The notes under the pieces were generated by a model. It saw nothing but the letters and a program-made list of their open reading frames with translations. It searched no databases and was not told where the DNA came from. A stretch of 33,389 bases of DNA. Origin: Ignavibacteria bacterium (GTDB taxonomy: Bacteria > Bacteroidota > Ignavibacteria > Palsa-1295). The position numbers were made by a program, and so were the translations under genes. Positions 1 to 7,250 of this stretch are shown piece by piece. Each line of letters begins with the position of its first letter. The first letter of the stretch is position 1. The DNA lies in NCBI GenBank assembly GCA_013287605.1, contig JABDDM010000020.1, forward strand, positions 2,023 through 35,411. Reading direction: 5' to 3'.

Positions 1-498
1 ATTCGTTACAGCGCCATCTGCAATCTTTGGACTCGTGATCCCTGCCGAGGCTATTCCTATCGTCGGCTGCGGACCCGATGGATTGGTGATGACAAGCGGA
101 GGATCCGACTTCAGAAGCGTGATCGCGCTTGCCGAAGGGTTGAGCGAATATGGCGAGGATGTGAGTGGTGTCCTCGGACTCAACTCACTATTTCCATCAA
201 CGGATACGCCGAGAAACATCTGACGATCGAAGACGACGGAATCTGGAATTGAATCGAGCACGGTTGAAAACATGCCACTCGACGTCACGAGACTCGTGCT
301 CTTTGAGTAGAGCACGACCTTCCCGGTTCGAGTCGCATAAAGATTGAGCACAAGCGTGTGGGACCCATCCCCTACAGGTGTGCCTGACTTATTTGATAGG
401 ACGCCTTGATACGAGATCGCTCTCGGGACCTGGGCGAATGAAACGTGTGAACAACTTAGAACGCAAAAGACCGCCAATAGGCGGGAGAACTGGTGCAT
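1..498 (-). CDS. Secreted repeat/tail-fibre-like protein, N-terminal part (C-terminus beyond left edge)
   Basis: The minus strand is open from an ATG at 498 to the window edge (166 codons, no stop), so this gene is truncated by the window. Residues 1-23 form a signal peptide ending in SFAQ. The mature start VPRAISYQGVLS, followed by a segment with DRQMFLGVSVDG (about 91-102) and ELSPRTPLTSSPYSLN (about 105-120), is the N-terminal domain I recognise from secreted proteins of Chlorobi/Kapaibacteria-type genomes that carry long beta-helical or tail-fibre-like stalks. The last visible residues, GITSPKIADGAVTN, are the start of the typical 'KIADGAV' stalk repeats. The C-terminal half, which often carries an intramolecular chaperone or sorting signal, is not visible. 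It is probably exported to the cell surface; its function is unknown. A TATATTTG promoter element lies 28 nt upstream of the ATG. Confidence 0.82.
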   Translation of the reverse strand, partial: MHQFSRLLAVFCVLSCSHVSFAQVPRAISYQGVLSNKSGTPVGDGSHTLVLNLYATRTGKVVLYSKSTSLVTSSGMFSTVLDSIPDSVVFDRQMFLGVSVDGNSELSPRTPLTSSPYSLNPSASAITLLKSDPPLVITNPSGPQPTIGIASAGITSPKIADGAVTN

Positions 499-526
499 AA
501 TGGTCAATTAGTTGGAAGTACACAGT

Positions 527-534
527 CAAATATA
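527..534 (-). promoter_or_regulatory. Bacteroidota-type -7 element for the left-edge gene
   Basis: On the minus strand this reads TATATTTG, an exact match to the Bacteroidota -7 consensus TAnnTTTG, ending 28 nt before the ATG at 498. The same octamer sits 28-29 nt before two other genes in the window. No convincing -33 TTTG was found at the expected spacing. Confidence 0.6.
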
Positions 535-566
535 AAAACGATTTCAAAAACTTTTATGGAAGTCCG

Positions 567-574
567 TAACTTTG
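567..574 (+). promoter_or_regulatory. Bacteroidota-type -7 element for the DEAD-box helicase
   Basis: The plus strand reads TAACTTTG, matching TAnnTTTG. It ends 32 nt before the ATG at 607 and 20 nt before the alternative TTG at 595. The spacing resembles that of the other promoters here when 607 is taken as the start. Together with the element at 527-534 it makes this a divergent promoter region. Confidence 0.5.
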
Positions 575-606
575 CAGGATAATTATTACCTTACTTGACT
601 GAACCT

Positions 607-1863
607 ATGGCAGACGATTCGGATATCGTCCTCACGCCGGATGCCGATGAAGATGTGGCATTGGCACCCGCGACTTTTTTCGACCTTGGCTTAATTCCAG
701 AGATCAGCGACCGGGCGATCACGATGGGATACGTAACTCCGACGGAGATCCAGCGTGAAGCGATCCCTCTCATTCTCGAAGGTGTAGATCTCATTGGTAT
801 CGCACAAACCGGAACGGGCAAGACAGCAGCGTTCATGTTTCCGTTACTCGATGCGCTGATCTGTTCGCCCTCTGCCAAGCATCACGAACGCCCACGCGTG
901 TTGGTTCTGACACCGACGCGAGAACTAGCCGTACAAGTTCACCTTGCAACAACTTCATTTTCGCAGGGCTCTAAATTACGTGCGGTCTGCATTTATGGTG
1001 GAGTAAGTCAGCGGCAGCAGGAGCGCGAGATTCACAAAGGCTGCGATGTCATGGTGGCGACCCCCGGCCGGCTTCTCGATTTGATCAATCAGCATGTCGT
1101 CTCGATCGCGCATGTTGAGTTTCTGGTGCTGGACGAAGCCGATCGCATGCTTGACATGGGCTTTATGCCGCAGATCCGTCGCATCCTCACGCATTTGCCC
1201 AAAGAGCGTCAGACGCTGATGTTCAGCGCAACACTTTCGCGCGATGTCGAAGAACTTGCAAGAAAGTCGTTGTATCAGCCTGTCGTCGTCGAAGTTGGCG
1301 GCCGACGGAAACCGGCCGCGGGCATTGCACAAAAAGTGTATAGTGTGATGAAGCTCCGCAAGCCGGAATTACTATTGAAGATCCTCAAAAATTCGGAGCG
1401 AGCTTCAACGCTCATTTTTACGCGGACGAAGCATGATGCCGATCGCGTCGCTCACGTGCTCCAGAAAGCCGGCATCAACACGACGAAGCTGCACAGCGAC
1501 ATGACGCAGCGCGACCGAACGAGTGCGCTTAATGGATTTCGAAGTGGGAAGTATGACACGATGGTCGCGACGGATATCGCAGCTCGAGGGCTTGATATCG
1601 ATACGATCTCGCATGTCGTCAACTACGAACCTCCGATGACAGCCGACGATTATGTCCATCGCGTCGGCAGGACAGCCAGAGCCGAGCGCAAGGGTGAAGC
1701 GTACACGCTGGTTAGCCCCGAAGAAGAGCCATTAATGCGAGATATCGAGAAGAGGATCAACACGCAGATCGAACGGGTCATCGACGAAGAATTCGCGCCA
1801 CCACCTCCGATCACACTCTCGAATTCAGAACGACGGAGACTTAAGGGTTGGTCAAGAAGGTGA
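607..1863 (+). CDS. DEAD-box ATP-dependent RNA helicase
   Basis: This is a superfamily 2 RNA helicase of 418 residues with all core motifs: an upstream aromatic F25 and Q49 of the Q motif, motif I AQTGTGKT (66-73), Ia PTRELA (103-108), Ib TPGR (152-155), II DEAD (176-179), III SAT (207-209), V ATDIAARGLDI (321-331) and VI HRVGRTAR (351-358). It should unwind short RNA duplexes in the cytoplasm, for example in ribosome assembly or mRNA turnover. The protein stops about 60 residues after motif VI, so it lacks the basic or RNA-binding C-terminal extension of DbpA or CsdA and is closest in shape to RhlE-type proteins. I chose the ATG at 607; an in-frame TTG at 595 is possible. Its stop codon directly abuts the stop of the convergent gene at 1864. 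Confidence 0.95.
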   Translation: MADDSDIVLTPDADEDVALAPATFFDLGLIPEISDRAITMGYVTPTEIQREAIPLILEGVDLIGIAQTGTGKTAAFMFPLLDALICSPSAKHHERPRVLVLTPTRELAVQVHLATTSFSQGSKLRAVCIYGGVSQRQQEREIHKGCDVMVATPGRLLDLINQHVVSIAHVEFLVLDEADRMLDMGFMPQIRRILTHLPKERQTLMFSATLSRDVEELARKSLYQPVVVEVGGRRKPAAGIAQKVYSVMKLRKPELLLKILKNSERASTLIFTRTKHDADRVAHVLQKAGINTTKLHSDMTQRDRTSALNGFRSGKYDTMVATDIAARGLDIDTISHVVNYEPPMTADDYVHRVGRTARAERKGEAYTLVSPEEEPLMRDIEKRINTQIERVIDEEFAPPPPITLSNSERRRLKGWSRR

Positions 1864-2820
1864 TCATTTGACCAGCAATACCTTGGTCCTTGCCGGGTCA
1901 ATGATCATTCCGCTAAACGTTCGAAGCACGTCAGTGCCGAGCGTGCCCATGATAAAAATGCTGAGGTCCTTAAAGATCGCTGGCTGAGGCTCTACCCAGC
2001 GGTGAGGACTCCGACGGGCGATGTTTATATCATCCAGATCAAACTCTGCCAGAGAGAGTCCGGCCGTAATCGTCTTCCCGGTAAGCGAATCCTTTTTGAA
2101 GGCTTTTGATAACTGCTTTTTGGTTTTCGCATCCAGCGCCGGCTCATAGATCGTCGATCGTGGTGAAGCGAGCCCAAGATGAACGCGTCCCTCCTTAAGC
2201 GGCGGTGCATCGGCATTGAGCCAGATAGTTGGATATGGACAATGACAATAGGTCAGAAACGCATCGTCGAAATACGGCAACTGCAAGGCTTGGGTATCGC
2301 GGTTGGCGATCTCAACAGAAGAATAGAGCGTATAGAGCGTCAGCGTGTTCTTCTTGTAGTCAAAAACGCTCAGGAATTGTCTGAGGAAAGCATAACCAAG
2401 CGTCCCGAAGTAGGTACTGTCAAGCTGCCTGTACTCAGGATGGCTATTCATCGGTGCGAGCTGGACATGAAGCATTCTTCCTCCACCTGTCATCAGGTTC
2501 CAGGGAGTGTATCCTGTTGATGCCTTGAGAGAATCCGATGGCAAATAATTGCCTTCGTTGGCCGTACCAACATCAATGAGAAACGCATGCGTCAGTATGA
2601 CGGTGTCTCCATACTTTGTTACTTCGGAGACAGGAATATGCGCCATCGTGTAGCCGCCTTCAGGTCCGGGAAAGGTTAGTGGAAAGGTTGCGACGAGATG
2701 CGCATGCCGAACATAATGTTCCAGACGTGTTTCTGGAACTGGCTGCGAATTCGCGGCCGAAATCCAATTCAACATGCATGCGACCGAGAGGAGGACAGGC
2801 TTCAATACTTTCACAATCAC
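1864..2820 (-). CDS. Secreted two-lobed aspartyl-protease-like protein with altered active-site motifs
   Basis: The protein has 318 residues with a signal peptide (1-26, ending AANSQ). The first lobe has FLIDVGTAN (80-88) followed by FGTLGYAFLRQF (138-149) and a DYKKNTLTLY strand. The second lobe has IMGTLGTDVLRTF (290-302) followed by IIDPARTKVLLVK. This order, a catalytic loop then a G-x-L-G-x-x-x-L-x-x-F helix and a D-x-x-x-x-x-L strand, is that of retropepsin-like proteases with two lobes. The catalytic D-[TS]-G is DVG (83-85) in lobe 1, and the matching stretch of lobe 2 (about HLGLASPRSTI, 214-224) has no Asp, so activity is doubtful. The start is GTG (2820, or a second GTG at 2814), 10 nt after the upstream lipoprotein gene, making it the last gene of a three-gene operon. 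The family assignment is by pattern only. Confidence 0.8.
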   Translation of the reverse strand: MIVKVLKPVLLSVACMLNWISAANSQPVPETRLEHYVRHAHLVATFPLTFPGPEGGYTMAHIPVSEVTKYGDTVILTHAFLIDVGTANEGNYLPSDSLKASTGYTPWNLMTGGGRMLHVQLAPMNSHPEYRQLDSTYFGTLGYAFLRQFLSVFDYKKNTLTLYTLYSSVEIANRDTQALQLPYFDDAFLTYCHCPYPTIWLNADAPPLKEGRVHLGLASPRSTIYEPALDAKTKKQLSKAFKKDSLTGKTITAGLSLAEFDLDDINIARRSPHRWVEPQPAIFKDLSIFIMGTLGTDVLRTFSGMIIDPARTKVLLVK

Positions 2821-2830
2821 AAAACGAGCG

Positions 2831-3298
2831 TTAGTTATCGGTTATATCAAAAAGGCGCGAATTGATATAACCCGTCTGAAGCGTGCTATCGTTTACTCGC
2901 AGGGTGATGAAATACAGTCCAGGATGCAGCCCCAATCCATTGGAAGCAACCGGCTGCCAGCTTCCGGGATAAACACCTGGGTCAAGCGTCGTGTCAGTGA
3001 ACTTCGCGATCTCATCGCCGATCGGGTTCTGAATCAGTACAATCGTGTTCGAACGCACCTTGATGGAGAAGCGAAAAAGGACAGAAGTATCGCCACTCGA
3101 TCGGCTGAATGGGTTCGGGTAGATCGGATAAAGCGAATCGACAGTCCCCGTCCCTCCTTCCAGATGGAACACCGATTTGATCGGCTTAGCCGGCACCTGG
3201 AGCTTTAGGTGCTGCGGCTCACTCTGCATCGTGCAGGAAAGTGTTGTTGCAGCGAGGATGAGCGCCAACGAGCGGCGAAAAGAAATAGTGGGTATCAT
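2831..3298 (-). CDS. Small lipoprotein with FlgD-like / sorting-domain-like Ig fold
   Basis: This 155-residue protein has an N-terminal positive/hydrophobic stretch ending TTLSC, so a lipid-anchored Cys22 is likely, although the lipobox is imperfect. Almost all of the rest is one Ig-like domain of the FlgD/T9SS-tail type: YPNPF (60-64), a strand FRFSIK, a VLIQNPIGDEIAKF segment, and a late GLHPGLYFITL strand. In most proteins this fold is a C-terminal appendage; here it is nearly the whole protein. The ATG at 3298 follows the TAA of the upstream barrel gene after a single base (TAAGATG), so translation is probably coupled. The reading frame stays open upstream to 3409, but that extension would overlap the barrel gene and bury the signal peptide, so I rejected it. 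Confidence 0.78.
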   Translation of the reverse strand: MIPTISFRRSLALILAATTLSCTMQSEPQHLKLQVPAKPIKSVFHLEGGTGTVDSLYPIYPNPFSRSSGDTSVLFRFSIKVRSNTIVLIQNPIGDEIAKFTDTTLDPGVYPGSWQPVASNGLGLHPGLYFITLRVNDSTLQTGYINSRLFDITDN

Positions 3299-3299
3299 C

Positions 3300-3935
3300 T
3301 TAAAAACCAATTCGATATCCGACTCCAATTGAAACGCCGCCAATATTTCCCAGTCCACCGGTTGAAACTGGATTGGCCAGCAAGATACCGAGATGCACAC
3401 CGCCGTCAATTACCGAGGATGTTGTAACAGGATAGCTCAGACCTAGATCTACGCCCAATCCGAAATTCAGATAATCATGCTGCGCCTGCTGTTGGCCGAT
3501 GATCGTCCCATCCTGTGAGGCATCAATGATAGCGGCCACTGTCGAGCGAGCAAGAATCACCGAAGCTCCTCCATAAAACCGTAATTCTTTCTCTTGATAC
3601 TTCTCAAGAAAGACCCGAACACCAGGCTCGATCGTCAGCGTCCGGATATCCATGTTCGAAACGAATTTTGCCGTTCTCCGAGTGTAACGAACTGTTAGTG
3701 GAAACCAGGTATTTTCGTTCAGTGGGAAGCCAAGGCCTCCATACACTTCGATAGGAAGTCCTCCGAGACTTGTAGAGTAGTTCAAACTGTATGATTGCTT
3801 GAACGGGATGAATCCCGAAATGCCACCGAATAAATAGGCCGTCGCGCCGGATGTACTGTCACGTTGGGCAAATCCGTCGGCATTCGAAATGGTGAGAATA
3901 AGAAGAGAAATGCACGCCGCACGTATGAGATTCAT
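3300..3935 (-). CDS. Outer-membrane beta-barrel protein
   Basis: The protein has 211 residues from the ATG at 3935: signal peptide 1-24 (ending GFAQ), then alternating amphipathic, glycine- and aromatic-rich strands and a C-terminal Phe (GVGYRIGF), as expected for a small outer-membrane barrel of about eight strands. No specific family (OmpW, OmpA) is recognisable, so its cargo is unknown. The frame is open to 4070, but residues before 3935 are Cys/Arg-rich and would hide a clean signal peptide. It is the first gene of an operon with the lipoprotein and the protease-like protein; a membrane barrel with two exported partners suggests a surface or periplasmic module. A promoter-like ATTATTTG (one mismatch to TAnnTTTG) lies at 3989-3996 on the same strand. 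Confidence 0.78.
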   Translation of the reverse strand: MNLIRAACISLLILTISNADGFAQRDSTSGATAYLFGGISGFIPFKQSYSLNYSTSLGGLPIEVYGGLGFPLNENTWFPLTVRYTRRTAKFVSNMDIRTLTIEPGVRVFLEKYQEKELRFYGGASVILARSTVAAIIDASQDGTIIGQQQAQHDYLNFGLGVDLGLSYPVTTSSVIDGGVHLGILLANPVSTGGLGNIGGVSIGVGYRIGF

Positions 3936-4093
3936 TGAGAGCCTTGAGTCAAGCGCGCTACACGGCCTGCAGACGGAACGATTTGTATCAAATAATCTTA
4001 ACAGTTTCAAGCAGGTCAAGCTTTGTTTACGCCTTGCACATTGTGTCTCTTCTTCAGCACCCAACGACAAATGGGTGAAACACCAAATCCCTG

Positions 4094-7000
4094 ATGCTAG
4101 CTGAATTCGACGAATCGTGTTCGAATATTGCCCATCGCAACACTCACCGTTTGAGCGGGCTCTTATGCAACCCCGTCTTTCAGAAAATCGTGGCGCTGGC
4201 CGGAATGTCTGTGAGCGCAGTCCTCTGCCTCATAACGTTTGCGTTTGCGCAGCCGATCAGCAGGCCAATCCCGGTGCTGCTGCCTTCTCGGGACACTACC
4301 GTTTCATCTCAACTGCCGCAACTTCCGGATGAAATCGCCGGAAGTCATGGCGCACTGCACCTTGATTCCATCGGACATATCATCGCCAGCGACGGTTCTC
4401 GACTTCGCTTTTTCGGTACGTCGCTCGACCTCACAGCAGCATTCCTCTCCGGTTCTGACGCACGCACGCTTGCCAGACGATTGCGAAAGCTCGGGTTCAA
4501 TGCTGTCAAGTTCGTCTACAACGATTACTTTGGCTACGACGATGCGAGCTTTTTCAGACTCAAAGATTCCACCGGCAAAACCTCGGGCAGCTCCTATCTT
4601 GTAAACCCGCCACAGTTCGCAAAGTTTGATACCCTGATGTACGAATTGAAGCGCAGTGGTATTTATGCCTTTGTGATGCTAAACACCTTTCACTATTATG
4701 GCAAAGGTGAGGGGGTTCAATACCCAGATTCGTGCTACTCCGGTTCTACACTGTTCCAGTTCTTCGATGCCGGCGCAGCCGCACTTCAGAGAACGTGGGC
4801 GCGGACGTTTTTGAGTCATACCAATCCGTTGACGGGCCTTCGGCTTGCTGACGACCTACAACTTGCGGTGCTCGAATGTGACCAGGAACAGAGCCTCTAT
4901 TATTATTGGACACTTGGAAGACTCAACTACATCGATGACCTGAACAAACTTACCAAGGGTCAGCAAACAGTCAGTTATTTTCAATCAAAGTTTCTTGATT
5001 CAGCATACAATCTCTTCCTGAAGCACAAATACGCTACTGATCAAGGTGTGCTGAGAGCATGGGTTGGGGGACCTGTTTCGCCGCTAAACCTAATGGACAA
5101 CGGGAGCTTTGAGAACCCTGCGAGTCCAGCGTGGGCGTTTGTTGCACGTGACGCCGCTGTGGCATATAAAGTGGACGCAGACGGAGGAGTGGACAGTTCA
5201 GTTTACGAAAAGCTGCGAATAACTTCACTCGCGACCAACGCCTCGCCAAGTTCCATCACGTTTACCAACCTTTCCGCTCGGCTTGGTCGCGATTCACTCT
5301 ACGAGATCTCGTTCTGGGCCAAAATGGGATACAGCGCATCACGACCATCCAGCATAAGCCGCAATATTGGTCTCGCAGTGTACCTCTATGCGCTTGGCAC
5401 CCGCAGTCTCACTCTCACGCAGAAGATCGATACCTCATGGAAGAAATACTCAGTCACGTTCAGGTGCATGGGCAGTGGTGAGCATTACGTTCAATTTCAA
5501 TTGGGTGCTGAATTGGGTGATGTTTGGCTTGATGCTGTTTCAACTCATCGCAAGGCAGAGACCGGCCTTCTGCCGACAGAATCCATCGTGAATGCTACAG
5601 TCCAGCGACTGCTCTTTAAGAACTTGAATCTTGTCCCGCTCCAGCGTATTCGGGATCAAGTCCAATTCCTCGATTCGCTCCAGCAGAATTTCTACCGAAG
5701 CATGGAAATCGTCATAAAAGACACCATGCACTTCAAGGGACTCGTCAACTACACGCAGAACAACTATTGGTACTCCCTGCCGGATGTTTATACTGCATCT
5801 GGCGGTGATGTCGCCGAATATCACAGCGGGTGGGACTATCTAGGGAATCGTCCAGGCAAGAGTTACACCGATTCTACCTGGATGGTGAGAAACACTTCGA
5901 TGGTCAGGAGCACGTCTGCGGGGACGCTTGGGTCGATCGCTGCGAATTCGCGTTCGGGTAAAGCATTCGTGCTCGGTGAATATTCGATGCCATGGCCCAA
6001 TCAATATTTGTCGGAGCAAATGGTTTTGCTAAGCGCCTACGCTGCCTATCAGGATTGGGACGGCTTGTTCATCACTCCGTTCGCCTTCTATCGCGACGAT
6101 CTTTTCGCGGACAGTCTTCGCAATCCGTTTCACGCAGCAACGAATGTGGCTACCATCGCAAGTAACCCGGCAGTACTGTCGCTTGCGCCTTCGGCGAGCA
6201 AGCTATTTCGCGAAGCGCTCGTTCGTCCCGCGGATGTCGTCGCAACGCTACGGCACGATCCCGATGATCTCTGGCTTTCGCCAACCTATAGTCGTGGGAG
6301 TTTCTGGGTAGATGGACGATTGGATAATAATGTGGTTCCGAGCCTGGGCGTTCGTCAGCACTTCGGCGATACTGCACATTATGTGGCGGCTCGCTATAAC
6401 TATCTCGCCGACACAGCAACCAAGCATACCGATACTGGAGAACTGGCTTGGGACGAAACGAATGGCCTCTTCACAATTGAAGCAGCCTCGGTCGAAGGAG
6501 GCACCGGTTTTTTCGGATCAGATACGCTCAGATTAAGACAGCTTTCGATTTCACGAAAAGATGCTGCGCGGGACATTCTCTCGTTTTATCTCATGTCGCT
6601 CGATTCGCTGCCCCTCGCACGTTCGCAAAAGCAACTTCTGACGCTAAGCACTCGCGCGCAAAATTCCGGCCTCGTCTGGATTGACTCGCTTGGATTCGGA
6701 AAGAATTGGGGCACCGCACCGATTGTCATATCTGCCGCGACTGTTATCCTTCGATTACGCACAACATTCGACAGCACGTTCATTCAGCCGCTTGACGGAC
6801 GAGGGCAGCCAACAGGAAATATTGTGCTAATGAAGAAAGTGAACGATAGCACTGCGAGCATCACGATCGATCAGCAGCAGACTCCTTCAGTGTGGTACCA
6901 GATCACACAGCGAAACGGAACTGCCCGGGGTGTACTTCCAATAGAAGGCGTCGCCTCTAAACTTACGTTGACGATGAATCCTGCTTCTGGTGCCACCATC

Positions 7001-7210
7001 GCGGCGTATACTTGCCGTAAGGGCGAGCATGTGTTGTTCACGCTCGTCGATGACCTTGGGCGAGTTTGGGATCACCTCGAAACTGAAGTATCTTCGTCCG
7101 GCGTCGCGAACTGGAAGCTTGACCTCGCGCACGTTGCGAGCGGACATTATCTCGTAAGAGCAAGCAGACGGAACGCCTCGAGCGTCGCGCATTTAAGTGT
7201 TGTGAAATGA
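4094..7210 (+). CDS. Secreted GH5-like glycoside hydrolase with inserted carbohydrate-binding domain and T9SS tail (paralogue A)
   Basis: This 1,038-residue secreted protein has an export signal (hydrophobic 33-52, ending FAFAQ). Residues about 85-330 look like the first half of a clan-A TIM barrel: RLRFFGTS, LARRLRKLGFNAVKF, and GIYAFVMLNTFHYYGKGEGV. Residues about 332-490 (NGSFENP to WLDAVSTHRKAE) resemble a CBM4/9-type beta-sandwich inserted into the barrel, which resumes at about 505-670. E265 in DQEQSL sits where clan-A enzymes carry the acid/base Glu, and E629 in VLGEY where the nucleophile is expected; both roles are inferred by position. About 670-950 is further beta-rich sequence, and 955-1038 is a T9SS sorting domain (VDDLGR, ASGHYLVR). 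The substrate is unknown, presumably a polysaccharide. The translation start is uncertain: ATG 4094 gives an unusually long N-region, and a TTG 57 nt downstream would also work. It is probably co-transcribed with the paralogue at 7251. Confidence 0.82.
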   Translation: MLAEFDESCSNIAHRNTHRLSGLLCNPVFQKIVALAGMSVSAVLCLITFAFAQPISRPIPVLLPSRDTTVSSQLPQLPDEIAGSHGALHLDSIGHIIASDGSRLRFFGTSLDLTAAFLSGSDARTLARRLRKLGFNAVKFVYNDYFGYDDASFFRLKDSTGKTSGSSYLVNPPQFAKFDTLMYELKRSGIYAFVMLNTFHYYGKGEGVQYPDSCYSGSTLFQFFDAGAAALQRTWARTFLSHTNPLTGLRLADDLQLAVLECDQEQSLYYYWTLGRLNYIDDLNKLTKGQQTVSYFQSKFLDSAYNLFLKHKYATDQGVLRAWVGGPVSPLNLMDNGSFENPASPAWAFVARDAAVAYKVDADGGVDSSVYEKLRITSLATNASPSSITFTNLSARLGRDSLYEISFWAKMGYSASRPSSISRNIGLAVYLYALGTRSLTLTQKIDTSWKKYSVTFRCMGSGEHYVQFQLGAELGDVWLDAVSTHRKAETGLLPTESIVNATVQRLLFKNLNLVPLQRIRDQVQFLDSLQQNFYRSMEIVIKDTMHFKGLVNYTQNNYWYSLPDVYTASGGDVAEYHSGWDYLGNRPGKSYTDSTWMVRNTSMVRSTSAGTLGSIAANSRSGKAFVLGEYSMPWPNQYLSEQMVLLSAYAAYQDWDGLFITPFAFYRDDLFADSLRNPFHAATNVATIASNPAVLSLAPSASKLFREALVRPADVVATLRHDPDDLWLSPTYSRGSFWVDGRLDNNVVPSLGVRQHFGDTAHYVAARYNYLADTATKHTDTGELAWDETNGLFTIEAASVEGGTGFFGSDTLRLRQLSISRKDAARDILSFYLMSLDSLPLARSQKQLLTLSTRAQNSGLVWIDSLGFGKNWGTAPIVISAATVILRLRTTFDSTFIQPLDGRGQPTGNIVLMKKVNDSTASITIDQQQTPSVWYQITQRNGTARGVLPIEGVASKLTLTMNPASGATIAAYTCRKGEHVLFTLVDDLGRVWDHLETEVSSSGVANWKLDLAHVASGHYLVRASRRNASSVAHLSVVK

Positions 7211-7250
7211 TCCTGCGATCTGACGTACTATCAACTATTCGATTGAGGAA

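Noticed and set aside
595-606. TTG start for the DEAD-box helicase
   Set aside because: The ATG at 607 is a stronger start codon and has a promoter-to-start distance like the other genes; the four extra residues add nothing recognisable.
3936-4070. Longer N-terminus for the outer-membrane barrel protein
   Set aside because: The added 45 residues are Cys/Arg-rich and would place a clean signal peptide internally.
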